In this document: one piece after another, positions 9,061-21,022 of the stretch
How the letters are laid out: the number at the start of each line of letters is the position of its first letter
Numbering within the stretch: the first letter of the stretch is position 1
NCBI GenBank assembly: GCA_003194525.1
Contig: NBIV01000045.1
Coordinates: 124,001-188,000, forward strand
DNA length: 64,000 nucleotides
Source: Gracilariopsis chorda
Taxonomy: Eukaryota; Rhodophyta; Florideophyceae; Gracilariales; Gracilariaceae
Reading direction: 5' to 3'
Program-made: the position numbers and the translations under genes
The notes under the pieces: generated by a model
The model's input: only the letters and a program-made list of their open reading frames with translations
Told to the model about the DNA's origin: nothing
Database searches by the model: none

Positions 9061-11047
9061 ATGTTGCGGTCAAAGGGTGTCGCACAACTTTTGGTGTTCT
9101 TTCTGAGTCCGTTGCTTGCACTGTCCTCCACACCATCGGACTGTCGCGTGGCTATCGTCGGAGCCGGTATTGGAGGAGTGTATACAGCATGGAGACTCAC
9201 AGTTGATACAAAGACGGTCACTGCGAATCATGTCTGCATCTTCGAGGCGAAGAGTCGTGCAGGCGGTCGAATCGCAACTGTTCGATCTCCCATCCCGGGC
9301 TTCGAAAACTTCACCTTAGACCTCGGTGCCTATCGGTAGGTCCGTCTTTCCGGAGTCCATGCGCGGCCTAATCTTCCAGCAAACTGACTGCCTTGCTCAT
9401 GCACATGTTCAACGCGTGATTCTGAACAGATATAATCGAATTTCGCACCCTACGGTTCGCTATCTTATCGAAGACGTTCTGCAAATCTCTACGAGCTGTT
9501 ATACAGACCCATTAAACCTCAATCCCGAGGCCTGTGAGAGTGCCTCTCGTACAATTTTCACATCGCGCGGAAAGGTATTCGGCTTCCAACCAAACGGAAC
9601 AGATTCCGAAAGCGCCTTTGAAAACTACACGAAAGCCATTCCATACAACATCGACCCAAAATATCAATGGAACGCAACGTCATCACAGACCTCTCCTCGT
9701 TCTATCTTTTCCCTGTTCATTGGACCCAAAACGGTGATACCGGAGCTCCAGCTTTACCCACAATTATTGGAAGAAGCCAATTACACACGTGCAATGCTAC
9801 TTGCAGATGATATTATTGTCTCGCTTCGCAATGGAATGTACAAGGGGGTCTCGTACCGTGATATTACCTTGTGGCAAATTGCTGTGGCAGAAGGCTTCAC
9901 ACCAGAAGAACTTCGTCTATTCATTGATCGCAGTGGTACAGGTGCTGGGAGTTTCCTTCACAGTAATGTAGAACGACTTCTTCAGGGCGTACTTCGATCC
10001 GCGGCGCTACGGAAAGCCGAGGTTTCCGGACTAGCCGGTTTGTTCGTGCCGGTTCAACTTCGAGATGGAAAGATAAGAAGAATAGGAATGATAACAATCA
10101 TCGAAAGAATGTTGTCTCAGATCACATCGAAGGGAGTTCGAGTCTTCTATGATTCAAAAGTCACCGGGATTGATCGGGTTTGGAGATACTCCAAACTGGT
10201 GCGATTGTCGTTTGTCAACGGAGAATCGGTGAAAGTGAGAAAGGTTGTGCTGGACATTGGAAAACCGGATTTGGTTGCACTTGGATTGAACTCCGAACCG
10301 TTGAAAAGCTCTTCGGAGCTATTCCGCAGAGCAGTTGAAAGGATAGTATCGTACCCTTACGCCAAGACGTATTGTTTTTGGGAGGATGCATGGTGGATCA
10401 CCAAACTGAACAAGAGTGCTGGAATCGTCCGAACAGCTGATCAAAGCATTTTCACCGCACGATATCATGATGGGGATTATGTCTGCGAGTTACGTGAGGG
10501 AGACGGTCGAAGAAAGTGTCGTGGTGCCATTCTTACTTCCTATATTGGGGGCGATACAACTGGAGGTGGGCCCGCAATCACGGTCCGCACGACCAACGAT
10601 AAGCCGTACACGCCGCTGACAAACAGTGACTCAATCCGAATCATTGTCGCCGGAAACATGTCCGCTCACGAACAACTATACTTCGACGAAGTGCATAAGC
10701 AGCTACGTCGAGCGCATGGCTCAACCTTCAAATCATTTGGACTGGATGTACAGACAGATCTTTCGAATGCGAGTGGATGCGTCGTGGGTGATTGGAGTGA
10801 GGTTGGGATACATGTTGAACATGGTAGCGGAAGAGGAGAGGAGAATGTGTTCGACCTTTATACCCGACCAGTGGCTGACTTGGATATCTCGCTGGTGAAT
10901 GAAGCATGGGCAGAGGTTTACGGATGGGCTGAGAGTTCGCTGCGCAGCGCAGAGCGCGCACTTTTCCATGCGTTTGGGGTGGGAAGGCCCTCATGGATGG
11001 ACGATGTTTTCCACCGCTCCGTTGTCGAGAAGTTCAACTTGGGCTAA
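9061..11047 (+). CDS. Secreted FAD-dependent amine oxidase, L-amino-acid-oxidase-like; join(9061..9335,9430..11047)
   Basis: Two frames join across a GT-AG intron into a 630-residue protein. Residues 1-23 form a signal peptide. The Rossmann motif GAGIGG lies at 34-39, followed by the ribose-binding Glu62 and the RAGGR block at 66-70, typical of flavin amine oxidases. The splice restores DLGAYRYNRISHPTVRYLIE, the conserved family stretch, without a shift. The C-terminal NEAWAEVYGWAESSL block (from 582) matches the FAD-contacting end of the family. Several N-glycosylation sequons fit secretion. By family it should oxidise an amine or amino acid to an imino acid and release hydrogen peroxide; red algae are known to use secreted amino-acid oxidases this way. 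The substrate cannot be read from the sequence. No lesion is seen. Confidence 0.8.
9336..9429 (+). other. 94-bp GT-AG intron of the amine oxidase gene
   Basis: Donor GTAGGT at 9336 and acceptor AACAG ending at 9429, with a branch-like CTGAC about 40 bases before the acceptor. Exon 1 is 275 nt and exon 2 starts with the base that completes the Arg codon. Without splicing the frame ends at a TAG at 9337-9339. Confidence 0.75.
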
Positions 11048-11451
11048 TGCGAATGTTGGGTGCCATGAATCTTGGTACGCGTTGTAATATGTATGCAACG
11101 TGTACTTCGTGTGAAAATACACTTCACAAGACGCGCAGCGGTGCTACAGCAATGTTTGCAGCAGTGACCAACGTTGCTGTCGAGTGATCCTGAATTTATC
11201 CCTTGACTAGAGCCGGGCGTGCTTTCCGCATTGTCAGACCGCACACACACCCGGCACACGTACGCTTCCAACCGACATACAGTGCGCGAAACTCTCTTAA
11301 GCACACCCACCCGCCTGCCCATAAAGGCGTTTCAAAGCTGCAAGCATGACACCAGTCACGCTTGCATAAGGGCAAAACGGGTGCCCAAAACGACAGTGGT
11401 ATGTGTTTGTCGCAGTTCCGTTTCATACGGAGTACAAATTAAAATCACACA
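11048..11451. other. Intergenic, downstream of the amine oxidase
   Basis: Short frames on both strands only; nothing recognisable. It probably holds the 3' untranslated region of the oxidase. Confidence 0.35.
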
Positions 11452-12671
11452 GCGAAATAGGTTTAAGCACGCGAAATAAGTTATTACACATGTAATAAAA
11501 CTGCACGCCTTTATTGTTCTAGTACTTTGTACCACCACCACGCTTGTCCATCACAGCTAACAAGTATCCAGGAATTGATCAATACAGTTTCTGCATGTAG
11601 TCCGCAGTGACACTGCGCCATACATTTTGAATAAGGTCCTTAAGATCCTCGATATTCTCGAACTGCTTACCATTTGCGTAAAACTTCATAGCAATTAGTC
11701 CCCATACATTTTCAATTATGTTAAGTTCTGGGGACCTAGCAGCCCAAAATAGAAGCGGAATCTGATGTTAAAGTAGCCAGTGCGTTCTTAAATAGTACCA
11801 TTAATTGAAGCACCGTCGGGATAAAACATACAAGTTGACATAGGTCCAATTATATCTGCAGTCAGAGGTAAGAGTCCAAGCTCTAGCTTATTGCAATACT
11901 TCTTAGAATCCTGAGCGCCCGACAAAAATTATAAGTCACTAACACCATACAATGATATTGCACTCCAAACCATGACCGCGTTACCAGCTCCAACCCGAGA
12001 GAATAGAAGGAATGGCTCTATTATCAAATTATGCCAGAATTATAAAACAATACATGGACCATCAACTGTGAACTTCTTCTCATCTGAGAACACAATTTCA
12101 TTCCAAAAATAATCGCCTCTAGATATTTTGCGTCATGCCCAATCTAGCCGTGCAATCTTATGATCTTCGTTACTTTTCCGGCCATGCATCATTCTTGAAT
12201 ATTTAATAGTTTCGCCTTCTCTGAGTTGCTGCTGCACCCCGCGAACAGAAATACTGAGATTGAAGTTCGTTTTAAAATCTGATGCACTTGATTTTCCCTT
12301 ACGTGCTTCTCGTCACATGGCGCAATGTTGCTGTGGACAAAGGTTTCGAAACTTTTTTGGCAATTTTGTGCTGATTTGGGTTCGTTTACCAACGTAAGCT
12401 TTTTAAAGCCCCGATAGATTGTTGTACGTGCTTTGCAATTTTTCGTAAAGAGAATCTTTTATGGCGAAGTGCGGATTTCTGTATTCTCGCAAATTGAGAA
12501 ACGTTATTTCCTCTCGCAATATTTGGGGCCTTAGTTTGGATAGATAGGCAATGCAGTGTTTGATGTCACTAATAGAACGTAATTCCAAATAAGAGGTTTG
12601 AATTGGCGGGAAACTCCGCCATTTTTGTGACATGTGTCATGTAGTATTTCGTGGGTTTAAAGAAGTTTCGC
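11452..12671 (-). mobile_element. Tc1/mariner-type transposon copy, ~1.2 kb
   Basis: Imperfect terminal inverted repeats of about 41 bp are visible: 11452-11492 and the complement of 12631-12671 share GCGAAA, TTTAA, CGAAATA and ACACATG in order. The total length is typical for Tc1/mariner. The transposase remnant fills the interior on the minus strand. Confidence 0.5.
11519..12633 (-). pseudogene. Tc1/mariner transposase remnant
   Basis: In minus-strand frames the DDE landmarks appear in order: a helix-turn-helix-like N-terminal part (from 12633), then RKISRGDYFWNEIVFSDEKK with the first Asp, AVMVWSAISLYG, the DGASIN block with the second Asp, and SPELNIIENVWG with the Glu. The end GGGTKY is followed by a stop at 11519-11521. 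The catalytic triad seems present, but at least three stops and several shifts break the gene. The family usually encodes ~340 residues that cut and paste the element at TA sites. Confidence 0.6.
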
Positions 12672-13292
12672 AAGGTTTTTTAATGATAGCAGATCTGTAG
12701 TTCTTATCTATTACAAAAAGAGTCTTTAATTGTTACTATATAACCAAAGTGCAACGTGCACCACATCGCTATACCGCCAATGCATGCCGATCCCTACAAT
12801 AGAAGCTTGTGGCTGGGTGTTCTTAACAGCATTTCGCGCACTTTATAGCGCCAGCCACCGTCGCCACCGAAGTAAAGAACGTGAACCATCTTTCTTGTCA
12901 CAGGTTATGGGACCCACGACACGCTCCATATCTCTCCAATCCTTACGATATCGTCCAAATCCTTTCATATCATCTTTACATACCTCTTTCTCTCCGTCTC
13001 CTCTTCCACGCCCTATCTTCTTTTGTTTGCTTTGATACCCGTCTCTCTCACATCCAACCCACAACGGCGACCAACTCTCTTCGCCCTCAACGTCAAGAGT
13101 GCCGATGCGTACTACTCGCAAACGGTAATCATATCTTCGATCTCCTACACAACGCCGAAATAATCAAGACCGACGCACACACACCAACACACACTACGCA
13201 AAATTTCACACATAGACACATAGACACATAGACACATAAACCACAACTTCAACGTTCCCAAACTTGACCGAAACAACCCAGTGTTTTTGAAA
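12672..13292. other. Region upstream of copia gag, possible LTR
   Basis: The stretch is cytosine- and adenine-rich with CACACA runs near 13170-13230. It is where the 5' LTR of the copia remnant would be expected, but no second copy exists in the window to define one. Confidence 0.3.
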
Positions 13293-15080
13293 ATGGCATT
13301 ACAATCAACTGCAACCACCTTAGAAGCTCTTGATCATATAACATCAACTCCAGCCACTCTCACAGATCCAAGCCAGATCCAAACACACACAAAAACACTC
13401 TTCGCGTGCTTATTCTTTCAACGGTACCATCAAACATCCTCAATCTCCTCAGCATTGGTCCTGATCCAACCATTAACGATCTTGTTACTGCCGTGTTGCA
13501 ACATTTGCAGACCAACACATCAACCGACTACAAATACCCCGAGTCTGAAGCCCAAACCCTTCGCGTAACCGGTTAAATGACATTCAAAGACTACATTTCC
13601 AAGTACAACGTACTCCTCGCCCATATAACTGCTTCTAAATATCCCAATATTACGGAAGAAACTACGACTATAGAGACGGCCTACGTTACAACCCTGACAT
13701 CATCGATATTAGGCGGCAACTTCTCGCCATCAAACTCCCTACTGTCAGAGACTTCTTGCACCACTACCACTATCTTGAATCATACAAAATGACCGTCCCA
13801 ACATTGCCAACTTCCATGATCTACCCCACAGCACGAACACTTCCCCCCAGACAGCGCTTACCATACTACTCTCCCAGATCTTCCCATCTCCGCCAGCCAT
13901 ACTACAACGGTGCCTCACTACCACCCCCTCCTCCAGGCTTCCGTCCATATTCTTTCCATCAAAAATTTTTGGGAGTACCTCCAAATCACACAGACGAACA
14001 ATGCCGTGACACAAGTCTTCAAATTTTCACCAGACAACAACCCCCAGTCAAACAAGAACGCGCCCCTCCTCGGGCCATCCATGTCATGGCCATGCCCTCT
14101 TACAACCAAAACATCGCAGCATTCCTTCCTGCAGCACCACACAACTGGCCATACGCAGATGCGTTTGCCGACCCCGCTGCAAACCCGTTGCATCACGAGC
14201 CGGATCCGTACAACGACGATACCAACATTTTTGCCAGTATGTCCGCCCTGGACGCCGCCGCCCATCCCACACACATCATTTCACCACCACCATCCCTTTT
14301 CACAACCACCAACCTCTCCACACGAACAGCAGATAGCCTCCTTACCCCCTGCACCCACGCCGGACCCATTCAGATCCACCCGCACCCTAAGCACCCATCT
14401 CTCCGTGTACCCTGAGTGGCTTCCAAATCCCTTCATACCAATCTGCTCCCAGTTCAACACACCGCCTGCCTATATGGCGTTGTACTCTTCACACCCCAAT
14501 GCGGACATATTCTGAACACTCACAATCCAAACCAACCACTGGGTAGTTTCCACAACTCCATGGGATAAAACTACCTACAACTTACGATCCCTACGCCCCC
14601 CTAGTCCCGCTTCTGCCCTTGGTACGGGAACCATGCTAACACATATATCCAAATCAGTACGCCAATCAAAACCAAAAACACAGACAGCACACAAACCCCC
14701 CAATCTTACGAAAAACTCCCGCACTCCCCTCCAAACGGTTTCAACGTCTCGTCTCTCCACCGCGATTAATCCACATCCTCCCACCACACGGAACACCACT
14801 GGCCAACGCCACAACACGTTCCTTCTTCCACTGGCACATAGAGCTAAACCACATCAACCTCAAAACATTACAACTGACGGCAGCAACAAATACCCTCCCA
14901 ATGCGTCCCCCCATCCTCCGGAACACACCACCTCCTATGACCTGCTCTATCTGCCCCACCGCAAAACAGAAATCTGCTCCACACAAACCTCGCTACCATC
15001 ATTACCCCGTTTGAGCGTACATAGGCAGTGACACATGCGGCACATTCAAACCACGCTCTCGCCATAGTAATCTTCACTAA
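13293..15080 (+). pseudogene. Ty1/copia remnant: gag, protease, pre-integrase
   Basis: From the ATG at 13293 the first 44 codons fit a copia gag start. After a frameshift come MTFKDYISKYNVLL and then, in a third frame, a stretch with NPDIIDIRRQLLAI, DFLHHYHYLESYK and later NHTDEQCRD, which resembles a gag zinc-knuckle context. Further on GTGTMLTH suits the end of the protease, and CSICPTAKQKS near 14945 fits the CxxC of the gag-pre-integrase domain. Cytosine-rich codon use gives long false frames on both strands. The element stops abruptly next to the LTR at 15126, so the chromovirus seems to have landed in or beside it. At least five frame changes are needed, so it is dead. Confidence 0.55.
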
Positions 15081-15125
15081 AAACTTGTTGCACTGTCCAC
15101 ATGTGAAGCCGAATATCTAGATATG

Positions 15126-15689
15126 TGATACAACCAGTGGTGAGCACAACTTCCGTAAAGTAGCGCTTTTAGATTCGGCTTAACAGATGGGATCCAATAA
15201 GTGGTGGTCTCCCTAGTATAGGAGTGACGACCGGGGGAATTTTGAAAGGAGATCCGTAAGTACCAAGCGCAGAGCAGGTTCATTGGGCGGACGACAGTCC
15301 TACAGTTACTAGTATGGGGCGCGCTGGATATTGGTGGCTTAGAAAACACACCTAGAGGATCACAGAATAGTGTACCTGGAGGTGAATACCACGAAGTTGA
15401 ACCAGACGAACTATAACCAGCCTCGAGGGTGCTTCGTTTACTTCTACAGAGGTGGAGCTTCCAGCAGCGCAATAGATACAGTGCCAAGAGCTGACGTCAA
15501 CAGAAACTATTTACGGTATCCTAAAAAAACCTAAGTTAGGTCATCCCTCCTAATTTAATTACAATCCGCTGGAACAATTCCTCTGGAATGGTGTGCCGAC
15601 GTTGCACCGTTAGAGAGTACGAGTACTCTATTAGAAAGTTTCCCTAACGGGCCATCTTTAGTAGCATGCATAGTACCCACTGTACTACA
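15126..15689 (-). repeat. 3' LTR of retrotransposon 1
   Basis: It starts TGATACAACCAGTGGTGAGC and ends CTACA on the plus strand. It aligns along its length with 25784-26339 (shared blocks GGTGGTCTCCC, AGGAGYGRCGACCGGGG, AGGTGGAGCTTCCAGC, TCCGCTGGAACRATTCC). Ends are set by the last shared bases and by the TG..CA rule, so they may be off by a few bases. Confidence 0.7.
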
Positions 15690-16133
15690 TACTCCCTTTT
15701 CTTGATTTCACCCCTCCTCGACGTGCATCATGCCTAGTTGCTCATCTACTTCGGGGATTCTGCGGGTCAGCTCGAGGCCTGCCTTGCAGCGGTGACTCTT
15801 GTTACCTCCATCGCAGGTGCTGTCCTCGAATACGCTTCCCTTCCGTGCGTCGTCCGTTCGGAACCTCCAAGGCAAAACATTGGCCTTAACCTCACGCCTA
15901 TTCATCTGCGTCCGATCATACTTCAGGAGTAACTTCTTCTGGTGATGGGGTGCACTTTAACCCCTTTGCTCCACTCCCTCGTACAGACCACTTTCATATC
16001 CTGGAGGAAAGCCTTAACGCAAAACTACAGAACGGTTCCGCATTATGGAGCGCCCTGCGTCTCCTGCATCCTCCGAGGCATCATCCGCCCGAACCTCTCG
16101 ACGGGTTGCGATGGTCCCGCGATTCCTCAAGGA
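15690..16133. other. Putative polypurine tract and antisense-ORF upstream region
   Basis: Directly inside the 3' LTR, the minus strand reads AAGAAAAGGGAG. The remainder up to the TATA-like box at 16134 carries open plus-strand frames (from 15950 and 16045) that could extend the antisense ORF upstream, but the start at 16234 fits the TATA spacing better. Confidence 0.4.
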
Positions 16134-16143
16134 CATATATAAG
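16134..16143 (+). promoter_or_regulatory. TATA-like box of the antisense ORF
   Basis: CATATATAAG lies 90 bases before the ATG at 16234, the same arrangement as for the membrane-protein and zinc-finger genes. It points opposite to the retrotransposon, so it could drive an antisense transcript. Confidence 0.4.
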
Positions 16144-16233
16144 CGGCGGTACTCCTCTACAGGTATCATTCTTTTTTGTGGTGTCAACACACAACCTTGT
16201 TCTGCTCTTCCTGCTTTTTTCTTCTCCTTTGGA

Positions 16234-18578
16234 ATGTCTCAAGCTTATAACGACCAATCTTCGACTCTCGTGGATCCTCAGGTGTACCATACCTCTACTG
16301 GTGCGCAACATCGGCCTGGGAAACATATTGATCATCGCGCTACTCGGATTTTCGAGCCATTCGACCATCAGTGGGTCAGCCTACCGTGATCCGTCGGTGA
16401 ATGTAGTGCAATGCCCGGAAGTAGGAGCGCGCCGAAAGATGTTCGGGAGTTTTCCTCGTTAGAGGTGAGCCCTGTTAGGTAAAGCACTCCCAGGAGTGGC
16501 ACGACTATGTCGGGTTGTAAAGCCAAGGCCACCTGTCATTACTGGCGCAGGGAGTTTTACGCAAGAATCGGGTATCCGCAGGAGCAGTGTATGGGGGTGG
16601 TCGTCCTCTACAGATTTGAGGATTCTACGTTAGCGGCACGCGCGAACACGAGCCGTGGGTAGCGGAAAAGCCACCGTGTAAACGGAAAAATAAGGGGGAG
16701 CTGAGTCACGAGTGTCGTGACGAAGACTAATGGCAGTGCCGGTAAGCAAACCTCATACAAGGCGAAAACCAAGAGAGTTGGAATACCGATCCGAATACTG
16801 GGGTCCTTTAGATAAGCAAGGGGGTTAGACTTTCCGTATGCTATGTTGCTTCCCTCCAAGGAGGAGTAGAGAACACAGGAAGGCGGTTAGGTCTAAAGCC
16901 AAATCCCCAGGTTGGGGTCCTTTGTGGGGAAAGGTTTACTGGTGTGACGGCAACTCACCAGCGCACTAATTACTAACCATCCCTGAAATGATTGTAAAAA
17001 ATAAATAGAATTAAATTAATTACTCCACTTTGGTGGATCATGTCCACTACTGAGGCCAACCGCCAAATGACCCTTCCGTTTCGGACGTCTCCATTCCACT
17101 ATTGGTGGTCATAGTGCATCCAATGACTACAGTATCGAAACATTCAGGAAATCAACCAAGTACCAAGAATTCCTCCCTGAGGGCATTGCAATTCAGTGAA
17201 TGCATCCATCATTTTGCGCAAGACCTCCAGCCTGGGCGCTTTCGAGCGGTTCCCGATACTGCCTGGAATGAGGGCAAACGTAACCATGAAGATTCGTATC
17301 GCTCTCATTGGCTCCACGTTCCGCTGTGTGGCAAGAACGCTCCGAAAACATTGGGGTACCGCGATACTCCCTACCTTAGGTGTATCGAGGAACGCAAAAT
17401 GCACTCGCTTCTGTAGCTTTTCGTTCAGAAGGAATCCATTCTCCATGTAGAGCGTCATCCTGGCAGCATCTTGGGTGGCCGCTCTCCTCTGGCGCTGTTT
17501 CTTTATGACCCTCCATACGATGGCCTCTATTTGTTAGACCGCAGTAGCTGGGGTACCAATTCTGCAGACGAAACCCGTATCAGGAACACTTTTGGATTCT
17601 TCTTCGGATGGCACAACACGGAGTTCCATGATATGCCTTCAGGTCAACGTTCTAAATAATACGTCCCCGTCGTCAACTCCTGGAGAGACCATTGGGTGCC
17701 GCCTCACCTTAGCGTGACGACTCCCTCGTCTTTGCATATCACATCTCCAAGGTACTGGATACCCATGCTCCCTGAGAGGTTTCGTTATGTTGATGGCCTC
17801 TACGGAGTTCACTGTGGGGGCCTTTACGGCTTTCCTTCAGGCGGCGGACGATGGTGTCCTCTCCTATACGCAGAGCCGCGATGGTCTTCTTTACTGCTAC
17901 CCATCATGCCAGCCTACACCGGGTCGTTTACATCCCATTTCGGTGATCATGATCTGGTATATCCCCTCCTTGGGTGCACAAAACCTATTCAGGGGCACCA
18001 CATGGAGTGCGGACGGAAGGGAGGCTCATCTTGGTTACAAAAGTCATGTAGAATGGTCTAAAACCACCAGTTCTCTGTGGTATGCATATGGAGAAGACAA
18101 GTCCTACCACATCAGAGGAAGTCCGAACGGTGAAGATGACGGGGGCGCATATGCCTCTTTTCCCTGCCATATTGAAGAGAGGACGCCTAAGGTGCGACGA
18201 TTCCAGGTCCCCAATTACCACCCTAAGTTGGAGAATCTGTCGATCCACACGCCAATTCCTTTGCGCATTGGAGGATTAGTTGTAGCTCCTGCAGGTCGTG
18301 GTGATACTTCTCCTACTCCTGCAGTTGCTGCTGCAGCTCCTGTCCGTATCACTCCTGTCCGTACCACTCCGGCTTCTGTGCCTGCGGTCCCTGCGGTGGG
18401 GTTTGATGTTTTGCCTACGGAGAAGAAAGCGATCAATCCTGCCCCAATGTGTCCAACGCTTTCGGTTCTTTCGGCTCCTGCAGTGCAGCCAGTATTGAGG
18501 AGTGTGTCACCGCCGGCTTCTTCCTCACCTTCCTTTTCCGCGCCTGCGGTCGTTTCTCCAGCTCCTCTGTCGCCATAG
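16234..18578 (+). pseudogene. Antisense ORF of retrotransposon 1, broken, function unknown
   Basis: With the solo LTR at 16402-17195 and one target copy removed, one frame runs from the ATG at 16234 to about 17790. It is interrupted only by a TGA (16387-16389), a TAG (17414-17416) and a TAA (17657-17659). It then continues one frame over from 17787 to a stop at 18576-18578. The product is hydrophilic, with aromatic-rich stretches such as FGFFFGWHNTEFHD in the middle. It ends in ~100 residues rich in Pro, Ala, Val and Ser. No domain is recognised. It lies between the chromodomain and 3' LTR and opposes the gag-pol strand. Some plant chromoviruses carry antisense ORFs there; what they do is unsettled. 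Confidence 0.45.
16402..17195. mobile_element. Solo LTR, copy B (794 bp, TSD GTGAA), inside the antisense ORF
   Basis: It starts TGTAGTGCAATGCCC and ends GGGCATTGCAATTCA, and is flanked by GTGAA at 16397-16401 and 17196-17200. It is the most diverged of the three copies. Removing it plus one GTGAA restores the reading frame on either side at a codon boundary. Confidence 0.8.
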
Positions 18579-19184
18579 TCTTCGGTAGATGGACCGGCTT
18601 CTCCTCTCTAGGCTAGGGCCTCTGCCCCAATGGTGGTATCCGCAGCTCCTTCGGGGGTTGCTACTGCAGTCAAGTCACCAGAAAGTGCGATGGCAGTCGC
18701 CTTTTAGTAGTTGCTGCAGGCCTGCCTGGTGGTTGGAATCAGTGCACCAGCTTCTCCCATTGAGGCTATGCGCGATGCTCGTGGCTGGGTGCTAGAGCTC
18801 TGAAAGGCACGTACTGATAGTGATTGCCTGAGGGCGGTGCGTGAAAGCCTAATGGAGTTCATCGATAACCAAGCCACAGTGGCGAAGGTGCGCGTGGATG
18901 CGGAGTATGCGGCGCGCTTTGTCGGGAAACTCTAGGCAGTTGAAATAGTCTGTACGGGTCCAGTTAGTAAATTCATTAAAGTTATCCCATAGGTGTTACA
19001 GCAGTTCCATCTAATGTTAGTGTTAAATTGGGTTCATTAGTCCCTATAGGGGCGAAAAGAAACGACAAGAAACCTGTAGGGTAGTAAAAAGTGGGTCTCC
19101 TGTAGGTGAGGAAAAGAAAGATGGACCATTGTTGGTCCCTCCCCCTTTCTCAAACGAAAACGCCTACGAGGAGTTGCGGTTTCA

Positions 19185-19758
19185 CGCCGGTGTGGCGCGG
19201 TATCCCCTGAGGACGTTCTCCAGAATGTGTTCCGGAGTTTCTTCCGTATCACCCACTGAGGTTTAGACCTGCCACCTGACGCTGCACTTAATTCCTGAAG
19301 GGGTTTGACGGTGCGACACCATGTGGTCCACCGCATATACGGTCCCACCCTGGGGTGTCGAGAGTACGTTGCAGGGTATCCTGAGGAGTCTTGCCTGAGG
19401 GAGGGGCATCATCACACATGGGCAAGCTTTGCAGGTTCGCTGATACTACCTTAGGTGAACGGGGCATGCCCGGGCTTATCGCTGGTGGTGCCTGTGGTGG
19501 AGGATGAGTGATCTGTGGTTCCTGAGGTTGCTTCCGTGGGAGAAGCTCTAAAACGTTTGTCACCCACTCTCGTGAGACGATGTCGCAGAGCCCGCCTACC
19601 TCGATGGTCATCGTATCCTTATAGGTAGCGAGGACCTTGTAGTTCCCCAAGGTGTCTGGCGCCCATTTCTGGGTGACATCTGGTGGTTCTTCTGACGCCT
19701 CCTGGGATTCGTCGAAAAAGATTTCATCCCCTTCCTTCAGGTGTGGGCCTTGCTTCAC
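19185..19758 (-). pseudogene. Integrase C-terminal domain and chromodomain, retrotransposon 1
   Basis: From 19758 down, GDEIFF, KWAPDTLGNYKVLATYKDT and SREWVTNVLELLP form the SH3-like C-terminal integrase domain, followed by a Pro-rich linker. In another frame (about 19340-19185) TVYAVDHMVSHRQTPSGIK, CSVRW and TEETPEHILENVLRGYRAT match a chromodomain, the mark of the chromovirus clade that targets chromatin. A TAA after VRWQV and a frameshift break it. Confidence 0.55.
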
Positions 19759-20026
19759 CTTCAGGTCAACATAATGTTTTTATCTTCTTTGAGAGGCGGT
19801 CAGCCTAGCCTTTGAATATGCGAGTGCGTTCTCATACCTCCTGACGGTGGCCCCTTTGGATTGGGATGCCGTGGGCGCCTGGGGACCGTCCAAAGCGTGT
19901 GCTGTGGCACGTGTGGCAATTACAGCGCTTGGTGGGATCCATGAGAGCACTATATTGACGGGATGTGCCTGTGTAGTGGTGCACCTAAACGTTATAGGCA
20001 TGCGTGAGCAGACCCAAGTATGCGTC

Positions 20027-20932
20027 TCAATACTTCTGGTGGTCCACAATATAGTGTTTTATCCTCGAAGAGACGGTTTTGTTGAACCTCTCCACGTGGC
20101 ATTTTGCTAGGAGATGATACACAGTGGTAAACAGCTGTTTCAATCCCTGCATTCCTGAGATGGCACCGAAGAGTTTCGCTGGGAATTGGGGACCATTATC
20201 CGTGAACAGCGACAGGGATGTCCCGTACGGGTAAACCCAATTCTCCAGAAAGACGTCGGCAAGAACTACAGCCGTGGGGCTCCTCAGAGTAATTGCGCAG
20301 GTGCGCTTCGAAAACAGGTCGGTAATAACCAGAACATAACAATATCCTCGCTCCGACTTCGGTAAAGGGCTCAATATATCCATGGCCACAAACTCCAAAG
20401 GACCTGACGGAGAAAACCAGGTTAAGACCGTACTATGATTCCCTATGGTATCCCTACTGGCGGCACATGAACCTCAGTCCGCCACTTTTTGGAAAGCATC
20501 GTTGGCCATGTGTACCCGATAGAACTCTCTCGTAAAGTTGAAATGCATGCCCGAGCCGCCGGGATGTCCTGCGAGGCGCGAATAATGCGAAAGATACAGA
20601 ACCCTAGTCCGCAGGTTGGCCGGGATCACTGTTTGTAGTGCGCCATCGAGGGGTGCGCGGTGCACCAACACTCCATCCCGGTCTATATCGAAAAGAGATG
20701 TGGTGTGTCCACCAGTGGCGAGGCTCTCCTTACAGAAAGGGCCCGCGCTCGGCTCCTTCAAGATTTCTTCCATGGTTATGGGGAGTACTTCCTTCTCCTT
20801 CTCAGCTTGGGCCATCACCTCAGGAATGCCGGCATATTTTCCACTGGGGTTATTACATTCCATAGGATCTCCTGCAGGTTCGCTTCCTTCCTCCCTGCCA
20901 CATAGGGTCAGGCACGGAACGGCGTACGCCAA
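20027..20932 (-). pseudogene. Integrase N-terminal and catalytic domains, retrotransposon 1
   Basis: The 20932-20474 frame ends with the zinc-binding region (SHYSRLAGHPGGSG gives the two histidines). After a break of ~75 bp with a shift comes the catalytic core at 20398-20027. It has MDILSPLP with the first Asp, FTDNGPQF with the second, and CHVERFNK with the Glu exactly 35 residues later. The DDE triad is therefore complete. The upstream part of the first frame is connecting sequence after RNase H. Confidence 0.65.
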
Positions 20933-21022
20933 GGGGGTTGTATCTTCTCCATCGGTATAAATACGGGAAAGAGCGTCCGCTCCCTGGTGTTTTACGCCTC
21001 GGCTGTGGACAATATCAAACTC

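Noticed and set aside
13918-14274. Long minus-strand frames across 13.7-15.0 kb
   Set aside because: They mirror the cytosine-rich copia sense strand, which holds the recognisable gag and pre-integrase motifs.
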